A stretch of 64,000 bases of DNA, taken from contig CAZJYI010000026.1 of NCBI GenBank assembly GCA_964550025.1, positions 27,076-91,075 of the forward strand. The letters are read 5' to 3'. This document shows positions 57,837-64,000 of the stretch, one piece after another. The stretch's first letter is position 1, and the number at the start of each line of letters is the position of its first letter. The notes under the pieces are model-generated. The model saw only the letters and a program-made list of their open reading frames with translations, was not told where the DNA came from and did no database searches. A program made the position numbers and the translations under genes. The DNA comes from CAZJYI01 sp964550025 (lineage in GTDB: Bacteria; Verrucomicrobiota; Kiritimatiellia; UBA8416; CAYOBW01).

Positions 57837-59579
57837 TCAAGGCACGCGCCGTCCCAGCGTGAACAGGATACCGGCGATGGCCGCCGGCAGCAGGATGAAG
57901 TAAGTCCACCCCGGCATGCCCAGCGCCACCGGTCCGTATCCCAGCAGCGCGGCCAGCCCCATGACCGTCAGGGCGTACGGGATCTGCGTGGAGACGTGGT
58001 CGATGTGATCGCAGCCGGCGGCAATCGAAGACAGAACCGTCGTGTCGCTGATGGGGCTGCAGTGATCGCCGAAAATGGCCCCGTCCAGGATGGCTGCCGA
58101 GGCCAGCCAGAAAATGACCTGGTTTTGTTCCTCGTAGGCGCCCAGGGCGTGAGCCAGCGGCAGCACCATCGGGATCAGGATGCCCATGGTGCCGAAGCTC
58201 GTGCCCGTCGCGAACGCCATTCCAGAGGCGACCAGGAACACCAGCAAGGGGAAGACGGCCAGCGGCACGCGTTCGCCCATCAGTGAGATGAGATACGTGT
58301 CGGTGTGCACACCGGTCGTGCAGATCTTGCTCATGCCCCACGCCATGAGCAGGATGAAGAACGCCATGCCCAGCGTCGGAATGGCGCGCGCGTAGCAGGC
58401 CAGGGCCTGCCGCAGAGTGAGAATCCGCTGCGCCGTGACCAGCGCGATGGCCGTGACGCCGCCGGCGAGCGACGTGCAGAAGAGCACCTTCATCGCCCCG
58501 CCCGGGGTCACTGCCGGATTGGTGACCATGCCGAACGCCGCGCGCCAGTCCGCCGAGCTCAGCAGCGAAAAGGTCGATCCCGAGGCAAGGACCTTGGCGC
58601 GGCCCAACACGAGGATACTCCCCAGCGTTCCCAGCACGACCACGAGTAGCGGGACAACGGCGTTAAACCACCGCCTGGGCGCATCTTCCGGCGGCGCAAG
58701 ACCCGCGCCGGAGCCGCGCGTCAGCGGCCGCGCGCCATCCCGCAGGAGCTTGCCCTCGACGGCGGCCCGGTGCTCCGCGGCGTACATCGGCCCGAAGTCC
58801 CTCCCCAGGGCGGAGGTCAGAATGACGAAGGCCAGCGTTCCCCAGCAATAGAAGCGGAAGGGCAGCATGGAGACGAACATGGCATAGCCGTCTTCCTTGA
58901 GACCCAGCCCCGTTCCGGTGTCGTTGAGCAGGAACACTTCGAACGCGATCCAGGTGGACAGCAGGGCCAGTCCCGCCACGGGCGCGGCCGTCGAATCCAC
59001 GAGGTAGGCCAGTTTTTCGCGCGAGACACGCCACCTGTCCGACAGGGCGCGCATCGTGGAGCCGACGACGACCGTATTCGAGTAGTCGTCAAAGAAGACA
59101 ATGAGCCCGGCCAGGAACGTGGCGACCCGCGTCGAGCGCGGCCCTTTGGCGACGCGTTCCACGACCTTGACCAGGCCGTGAATGCCGCCGCCGCGGTAAG
59201 CCACGTGGATCATCCCGATGAGGGCGAACAGGAAGCCGAAGATGTAGAGGTTGAACTGCTGTTGCAGGTTGATCCAGATGAAGGCCTGTGCACCGCGGGG
59301 CAGTGCCGTGAGCACGCCGGGCCAGTAGGTGAGAAGGCATCCGGCGACAAACCCGGCGATCAGCGCGCCGACCAGTGTGTGGAAGCACAACGCCACGAGC
59401 ACCGCCACCACGGGAGGCAACACCGAAGACCAGTGCCCGACCACCCGGTCGCCCAGCGACTCGGGACGCGTCGTGGGCAGCAGAGCGAACACGATACACA
59501 CGATCGCCAATAGACCGGCGAAAACCAGCCAGCGGCGGGGGTTCTTCCAGTGGGGTATGTCTTCAGTCTTCATCGTCAC
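57837..59579 (-). CDS. NhaC-family Na+/H+ (or metabolite) antiporter
   Basis: 580 residues with about 12 transmembrane spans. GFLFALIGMIHVAYRGGG, FFDDYSNTVVVGSTMRAL, VDSTAAPVAGLALLSTW and GDHCSPISDTTVLSS are hallmark NhaC blocks, the last including the conserved acidic/Ser cluster. It would exchange protons for Na+ or an organic anion across the inner membrane. The GTG at 59579 overlaps the VapC stop (GTGA); an ATG at 59573 is also possible. Coupling to a toxin-antitoxin pair is unusual and may be accidental. Confidence 0.9.
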   Translation of the reverse strand: MTMKTEDIPHWKNPRRWLVFAGLLAIVCIVFALLPTTRPESLGDRVVGHWSSVLPPVVAVLVALCFHTLVGALIAGFVAGCLLTYWPGVLTALPRGAQAFIWINLQQQFNLYIFGFLFALIGMIHVAYRGGGIHGLVKVVERVAKGPRSTRVATFLAGLIVFFDDYSNTVVVGSTMRALSDRWRVSREKLAYLVDSTAAPVAGLALLSTWIAFEVFLLNDTGTGLGLKEDGYAMFVSMLPFRFYCWGTLAFVILTSALGRDFGPMYAAEHRAAVEGKLLRDGARPLTRGSGAGLAPPEDAPRRWFNAVVPLLVVVLGTLGSILVLGRAKVLASGSTFSLLSSADWRAAFGMVTNPAVTPGGAMKVLFCTSLAGGVTAIALVTAQRILTLRQALACYARAIPTLGMAFFILLMAWGMSKICTTGVHTDTYLISLMGERVPLAVFPLLVFLVASGMAFATGTSFGTMGILIPMVLPLAHALGAYEEQNQVIFWLASAAILDGAIFGDHCSPISDTTVLSSIAAGCDHIDHVSTQIPYALTVMGLAALLGYGPVALGMPGWTYFILLPAAIAGILFTLGRRVP

Positions 59580-59944
59580 AGTGAGGCGATCAGATCGAAG
59601 TGGCTGTCGCAGTGTTCGATTGCAACGTCATGATGCCGTGCGCAGGCCGCCACAAGCAAGTCTGTAGAAGGTACGGTGATGCCCTTCGTGCGCGCTGACC
59701 AGGCCATTTCACCGGCGCGATCCCATACCGGCGATCCAATCTCGAGAGAGGTGACCTCGGCCTCCATCTCACGGAGAACGGCCTGTTCCGTGGCCCCGCG
59801 GGCCCCGTTCCACAGCTCGAGTCGCACAATCGGGCACCAGGCAGCCTCGCCTGCCGAGAGGAGTTCCTCAACGCGGGTCCGTACGACAGCATCCCCGTCG
59901 CGCCGTAGCTGCTCGATCCAGGACGACGTGTCGACCAGTTTCAC
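59576..59944 (-). CDS. vapC: VapC-type PIN-domain toxin
   Basis: 122 residues with the VapC layout: MKLVDTSSWIEQLRRDG (Asp5), VRLELWNGARG (Glu), and VPSTDLLVAACARHHDVAIEHCDSHFDLI (late Asp cluster). It would be an RNase, usually cutting tRNA. The start overlaps the antitoxin stop by 4 nt and its stop overlaps the antiporter GTG. Confidence 0.92.
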   Translation of the reverse strand: MKLVDTSSWIEQLRRDGDAVVRTRVEELLSAGEAAWCPIVRLELWNGARGATEQAVLREMEAEVTSLEIGSPVWDRAGEMAWSARTKGITVPSTDLLVAACARHHDVAIEHCDSHFDLIASL

Positions 59945-60159
59945 GACAACGTCTTTCCTGCTTCGTCCACCTCGGCCTTCTCGATGGCCGCGTTGGTATC
60001 GAAGTCACATTTCCCGGAGAATCGGAGCAGTCGCGCCATCCGGTGCCGCCGGTTGAAATCCCGAAGCGCCGTCACGACCGCTTCGCGCTTGGATTTCGCG
60101 TGCAGGAACTGCATGGCATCCTCCAGTTCTTTATCGGGAATATCAATCGTTGTCTTCAT
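59941..60159 (-). CDS. vapB: VapB-type antitoxin
   Basis: 72 residues from the ATG at 60159: MKTTIDIPDKELEDAMQFLH and SKREAVVTALRDFNRRHRMA, a short ribbon-helix-helix protein typical of VapB partners. The C-terminus (DTNAAIEKAEVDEAG) is the likely toxin-binding part. Longer starts run into repeats upstream and are not supported. It probably binds its own promoter just upstream. Confidence 0.85.
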   Translation of the reverse strand: MKTTIDIPDKELEDAMQFLHAKSKREAVVTALRDFNRRHRMARLLRFSGKCDFDTNAAIEKAEVDEAGKTLS

Positions 60160-60688
60160 GGGTACACGATGTGCCGTTCCATATTCGAAATCAAGTCCAA
60201 TCTGCACCCTGTCCGCGTCTATGCTTGTGGCTGATCTGGGTGGGCAGGGCCTGTCCCCATCCACGGACATCCGTGCTACGGAGAGGCACGGATGGCGTTC
60301 TGAAGTAGCGCGGAAATCCGTTCCGCGCGTGAGCATGACAGGAGGATGGTCGGGGAGAAATGTGCCCGGGGGGCGTGTTCTCGCTTTCCATAATCTCTTC
60401 CCCATGCGCCTGCGCGGATCGGACATCCGCGCTACTACTCACCGGCTGAAAGCCGGCGCTACGTTCGCCAGCATACGCGGATCGGACATCGGTGCTACTG
60501 TTCACCCCGCATGTTGAACAGGGTGTGTTGAACAGGGTGTGTCCCTTCTCTCGGATGGGATGCGCGGACGGGACGCCCGCGCTACGGGTCACCGGCTGGA
60601 AAGCCGGCGCTACCGTTCGTGCGGTGCAGGGTCTGTCCCTGCAGCCTGCGTCTCCCCCCCCCGGTGGGATCGGGGACCAGGTTGCACT
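60160..60688. other. 529-bp repeat-filled intergenic stretch
   Basis: No gene is supported. It holds a 131-bp element (60305-60435), half-arms at ~60260-60285, ~60473-60498 and ~60557-60583, hairpins of the CCGGCTGAAAGCCGG type at ~60440-60462 and ~60588-60612, and an inverted GGGACAGACCCTG-type motif near 60624-60638. Open frames here only spell out repeats. Confidence 0.75.
60305..60435. repeat. 131-bp palindrome-ended element, copy C
   Basis: Third copy with the same length and arms. Its left arm matches copy A almost perfectly, and the core begins GTGAGCATG and ends CATGCGCCT, an inner inverted pair like that of copy A. It is followed after 4 nt by a second-type hairpin. Confidence 0.75.
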
Positions 60689-62077
60689 CTACTCGCTCTT
60701 CTGCCTGGCCGCGGTACGGTACACGGTCACGCCGTACGGTCGCAGTCCGGGTGTGTCCAGTGGCTTCAGCGCGTGGGTTTTGCCGATGGCGTCCAGTTGA
60801 CCGCTTTGAACGAGTTCCTCCTCGGCGATCAGGTAGCAGGTGTCGAAGCGGGCGCCTTTGAAGAGCCTGTGATGGTAGAACTCGCGGTCGGTGAACGCGA
60901 ACCACTCGTTGGCGCTGCCGACGATTGGCGTGGTGTCGGCCGGGAGGGCGCGCCGCAGGTCTGCCACGTATTGTTCAAAGCGCGGGGCCGACGCGTTGCG
61001 ATTACGGTATGCGACCAGGGCGTACTGGGGCAGTACGAGAGCCGGCACGAGGACCAGGAGTGCTGCGGGTTGCCGCCATCGCTTGCCGACGTAGACCCAC
61101 AGAAGTACGAAGGCGGGATATGCGAACACGGCATAGTGGAAATTGGCGCGCCGGATGAGGAAAGAGCTTGCTGCAAGCGCGAGCGCTGCCAGCAGGGGGA
61201 ACCGATCGTCCCGCCACGAGCGTCTTGCCAGGTAGAGCGCAAGCGCTGCGATCGTGATGACCAGCTCCGGCACGTGGCGCAGGTACTTGGTTTCGAAGTA
61301 GTAGTGATAGAGGAAGTTCGGAATGCCCGGCGACGCCTTGACGTTGTAGGCAACCGACCCGACGGCGGCTCCGAGCGACTTGTAGTGCAATCCCACGTAC
61401 ACGGCGACACCCAGCGCCCCGCCGGCGCCCAGAAGCAGTGTTCCCGTGAGCGCTCGCTTCCGGTCGAAGTCCGGTTTGAGGCGCGAGAGCGCGAGAGCGC
61501 CCATGTAGAACAGCGCAACGCAGCCGATGGGATGGTTCTCAACGGCGAGTACGGTCAGGAGTCCCGCGAGCAGGAAGAGGCCTGCGGTAAACGCGTAGAA
61601 CGCCGCGGCGACGAGCAGGAAGACGAGTGCGTCGACGCGGGCCATGTTGGCCATGGCGAACACGGGCTCGACGAGGCCTAGAATGACAGTGAAGGTCAGG
61701 CAAATGCGGCGGCCGTAGCCGATTCGCCGAAGTGCGAGATACCAGAACAGCAGCGCGGCGCCGGAGAGCGCAATTGAGATTCCGTGGGCGTGGGCCTTGG
61801 TCCATCCGGCGGCGTTGAGCAGCGGGCCGTAGAGCATGCAGTAGAGCTTGCCGAATGCGTAGACGCCGCCGCCCTGGCCGTCGTAGAAGACCAGGTCGGT
61901 CTCGATGCCACGGTTGATGAAGCTGTGCGCCCAGGACAGCGTCCAGGCGTCGTCGATGTTCTCGAGACGGTAGCGACCGAAGAGGGCGCCGTAGACCATC
62001 ACGACCGCCACGGCCGAGGCGATGTAAAGGAGCTTTCGCAGGCGCGTCTGCTCCGGTGCTGCCACGGTTTCATCCAT
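60689..62077 (-). CDS. GT39-like polytopic membrane protein (dolichyl-phosphate-mannose/ArnT-type fold)
   Basis: 462 residues with about ten transmembrane spans (YIASAVAVVMVYGALFG first). After TM1 the first loop has the acidic pair ENIDDAW, as in GT39/GT83-type transferases that use polyprenyl-phosphate sugar donors. A C-terminal soluble part carries VGSANEWFAFTDREFYHHR. It would act at the periplasmic face of the inner membrane. No partner gene overlaps it; the WecE-type aminotransferase is divergent. Donor and acceptor are unknown. Confidence 0.78.
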   Translation of the reverse strand: MDETVAAPEQTRLRKLLYIASAVAVVMVYGALFGRYRLENIDDAWTLSWAHSFINRGIETDLVFYDGQGGGVYAFGKLYCMLYGPLLNAAGWTKAHAHGISIALSGAALLFWYLALRRIGYGRRICLTFTVILGLVEPVFAMANMARVDALVFLLVAAAFYAFTAGLFLLAGLLTVLAVENHPIGCVALFYMGALALSRLKPDFDRKRALTGTLLLGAGGALGVAVYVGLHYKSLGAAVGSVAYNVKASPGIPNFLYHYYFETKYLRHVPELVITIAALALYLARRSWRDDRFPLLAALALAASSFLIRRANFHYAVFAYPAFVLLWVYVGKRWRQPAALLVLVPALVLPQYALVAYRNRNASAPRFEQYVADLRRALPADTTPIVGSANEWFAFTDREFYHHRLFKGARFDTCYLIAEEELVQSGQLDAIGKTHALKPLDTPGLRPYGVTVYRTAARQKSE

Positions 62078-62604
62078 GCCGTGCAGGATACGGCAGTGGG
62101 GGGGGCGGCGTCAAAAGCGGAAAAGCATGAACGATGCGGGGTGTGGGGTGTGGGATGTGGGATGCGGGGGGGGGTTTGTGTGGGACATCTGAGTCTTAGC
62201 CGCGACGATTCAGCGACTCGTTGGGGATTGGCCACAAAATGCACAAAATGCACAGAAGAATGCGTGAGGCGGGTTTCGCCTCACTCGTCGAAATGAGTCA
62301 CCGAATGGTGAGAGAAACCGTGATAGAACAACACCTGGTAGTTCGGCTCCTTCTGTGACTTGTGTGCTTTCTGTGGCCATTCCTGCTGAGTTGTTCCGGC
62401 TTAAGCGTGATCAAGACACGTTTGACTTCTGCCGGATTGCCATCTTCCTCACAGGCTCCCGCCCCGCATCACGTATCTCGCATCTCGCATGAGACGGCGG
62501 ACATCGGTCCGCGGTTTTCAGACTGGCCAAAATCTGGGGTGATGCGTATGGTTTCCCGGCAAGCAGCACGAGCCAGGTGGGTTATGGATGCGGATGCGGC
62601 CGAG
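62078..62604. other. Divergent intergenic stretch with simple repeats and a hairpin
   Basis: Holds G-rich GGGTGTGGGATGTGGG sequence (~62138-62170), a CACAAAATGCACAAAATGCAC tract (~62232-62252), a perfect 8-bp hairpin GTGAGGCG/CGCCTCAC (62264-62284) and a TATCTCGCATCTCGCAT tract (~62474-62490). The aminotransferase frame stays open leftward but has no protein-like content here. Confidence 0.6.
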
Positions 62605-63744
62605 ATGGCCAGAATACAGTTCAATCGTCCCTGTTTGACCGGGAGCGAGATCGAGAACATAAAGGTCGCTTTTTCCGCCGGACACACGGCGGGTGACGGC
62701 CCATTTACGCGACGGTGCCAGGACTGGCTGGAGGAGCGCGTCGGATGCGCCCGGGCCTTGCTCACGACCTCGGGAACGGCCGCCCTGGAAATGGCGGCCA
62801 TGCTGCTCGATATCGGTCCGGACGACGAGGTCATCGTGCCGAGCTTCACGTTCGTGTCGACGGTCAACGCGTTTGTCCTGCGCGGCGCGCGTCCGGTCTT
62901 CATCGACATCCGCGAGGACACGCTGAACCTGGACGAGACGCAGCTCGCCGGGAAGATCACGCCGCGCACCCGCGCGATTGTCGCGGTACACTATGCCGGG
63001 GTGGGCTGCGAGCTGAACGCGATTCTCGCGACGGCCGATTCGGCCGAAGTGCCGGTGATCGAGGACAATGCACATGGCCTGCTTGGGGAGTACGAAGAGC
63101 GTCCGTTAGGGTCTTTCGGCGCCATGGCAGCGCAGAGTTTCCATGAAACGAAGAACCTGTCGTGCGGCGAGGGCGGCGCCTTGCTGATCAACGATCCTTC
63201 GCTGGTCGACAGGGCCGAGATCATCCGCCAGAAAGGCACGGACCGCAACCGCTTCCTCCGGGGGGAGGTGGACAAGTACCAGTGGGCGGACATTGGTTCG
63301 AGCTATCCGCTGTCGGATGCTCTGGCAGCAATCCTGTGTGCCCAGTTCGAGCATGCGGAGATCATTCAGGCCAAGCGCCGCCGCGTGTGGGAGTTCTACT
63401 GCGAACGCCTCGAGGAGTGGGCCGGGGAGAACGGCGTCGGACTGCCTGTCGTACCGCCGCATTGCCGCCAGCCCTGGCACATGTTCTACCTGATCATGCC
63501 GTCGTCTGCCGCCCGCGACGGGCTTATCGCCGATTTGCGCCACCGCAACATCCACGCCGTCTTTCACTATACACCGCTGCACCTATCGCCCATGGGCCGG
63601 CGTTGGAGCGAGGGCGGCGCCGGGTGCCCTGTAACCGAATCGGTCAGCGAACGCCTCGTACGCCTGCCGTTTTTCACGGATATATCGGAAGAAGAGCTGA
63701 ACCGCGTGGTTGACGCCGTCTACCGCTTCAAGCCGGCCACGTGA
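62605..63744 (+). CDS. wecE: WecE/RffA-type dTDP-4-amino-4,6-dideoxygalactose transaminase
   Basis: 379 residues from the ATG at 62605, chosen because WecE proteins begin a few residues before the (I/R)xFNxP block; an ATG at 62584 behind AGGTGG is the alternative. Colinear with E. coli WecE: AGHTAGDGPFTRRCQDWLEE, TSGTAALEMAAMLLDIGP, VPSFTFVSTVNAFVLRGA, SFHETKNLSCGEGGALLIND (PLP Lys183), IRQKGTDRNRFLRGEVDKYQ, WADIGSSYPLSD and VFHYTPLH. It moves an amino group from glutamate to dTDP-4-keto-6-deoxyglucose in enterobacterial common antigen-like or O-antigen sugar synthesis. It is distinct from the DegT enzyme at 42.5 kb. Confidence 0.9.
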   Translation: MARIQFNRPCLTGSEIENIKVAFSAGHTAGDGPFTRRCQDWLEERVGCARALLTTSGTAALEMAAMLLDIGPDDEVIVPSFTFVSTVNAFVLRGARPVFIDIREDTLNLDETQLAGKITPRTRAIVAVHYAGVGCELNAILATADSAEVPVIEDNAHGLLGEYEERPLGSFGAMAAQSFHETKNLSCGEGGALLINDPSLVDRAEIIRQKGTDRNRFLRGEVDKYQWADIGSSYPLSDALAAILCAQFEHAEIIQAKRRRVWEFYCERLEEWAGENGVGLPVVPPHCRQPWHMFYLIMPSSAARDGLIADLRHRNIHAVFHYTPLHLSPMGRRWSEGGAGCPVTESVSERLVRLPFFTDISEEELNRVVDAVYRFKPAT

Positions 63745-63790
63745 ATTGACGCTCTTGCATGGTCTCTTTGCCTTTGGCTTCACTCGTTCC

Positions 63791-63883
63791 GGTCCGCGGG
63801 GCCGCGGACCCTCCCAGGATACGTTCTCGCCGTGTTGCACATTGTTTCACGGCGGGAGGGACGGCCCCGCACGTGCGGGGGCC
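63791..63883. repeat. Two strong hairpins downstream of wecE-type gene
   Basis: GGTCCGCGG/CCGCGGACC (63791-63810, 2-nt loop) and GGCCCCGCAC/GTGCGGGGGCC (63863-63883). Neither is followed directly by a T run (a CCCTTTTTTT tract lies ~35 bp further on), so termination is possible but not shown. Confidence 0.5.
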
Positions 63884-64000
63884 GCAGAGCGAGACAGGAC
63901 CAATAGAGAATCCCGTGTCCCTTTTTTTGCGGCAATGGGCTTTTTCACAGCAGTTCTCATTTTGGCTGACGCCCCCTGCCACTGAGGGGCATTGATCACG

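Noticed and set aside
1..64000. tRNA or rRNA genes
   Set aside because: I looked for T-arm GTTCGA-type blocks and conserved rRNA segments; isolated matches (for example near 4484 and 63297) lie inside coding sequence and do not fold into a cloverleaf.

Overview
This is a GC-rich bacterial scaffold with two 100-N assembly gaps, so it most likely comes from a metagenome or draft genome. The gene content points to the PVC group, most probably Kiritimatiellota or a close relative: a formylglycine sulfatase, very large exported Calx-beta/FnIII/beta-propeller proteins, a PQQ-propeller plus glycosidase ORF, a CotH/lamin-tail protein, a sodium:solute symporter, an RHS protein and many short palindromic repeats. 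This placement is inferred from gene families; there is no rRNA or other marker gene in the window.

Layout. 0-5 kb: the 3' end of an ATPase/nuclease gene, decayed fragments (Sel1 repeats, a piece of comM) and two unrecognised proteins. 5-23 kb (minus strand): a polysaccharide-utilisation-like block. It holds a sulfatase, an approximately 3,300-residue lipoprotein protease/adhesin interrupted by gap 1, a three-domain PQQ/glycosidase/glycosidase ORF and an SSS transporter. 23-29 kb: a PIN/Phd toxin-antitoxin pair, an M15-type peptidase and a translationally coupled DUF6057/PD40-CxxCH pair. 29-31 kb: an island of small plus-strand ORFs, then an alpha/beta hydrolase. 32-39 kb: a 2,295-residue RHS protein whose C-terminal tip carries a DUF4347-like His/Cys domain, with a lipoprotein gene overlapping its stop. 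40-44 kb: a surface-glycan operon (DegT aminotransferase, WbuC-like cupin, GT2, radical SAM, interrupted by gap 2), then a damaged RelE gene with an intact Phd antitoxin gene. 44-51 kb: a 2,034-residue CotH/lamin-tail protein. 51-58 kb (plus strand): a tight run of a membrane-anchored protein, a HemW-like radical SAM enzyme, a BioB/HydE-like radical SAM enzyme, an EamA transporter, a ferredoxin and an exported tandem methyltransferase. 58-64 kb: a NhaC antiporter coupled to VapBC, a GT39-like membrane protein and a WecE-type aminotransferase.

The strongest candidates for something undescribed are four. (1) The 51-58 kb radical SAM/ferredoxin/transporter/methyltransferase cluster. (2) The RHS protein with a caspase-like His/Cys tip and a coupled pseudopilin-G-like lipoprotein. 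(3) A family of exactly 131-bp palindrome-ended elements, present three times. (4) A repeat element that appears to have fused a PQQ-propeller gene in frame to a glycosidase gene. No CRISPR array, integrase, complete IS element, tRNA or rRNA was seen.
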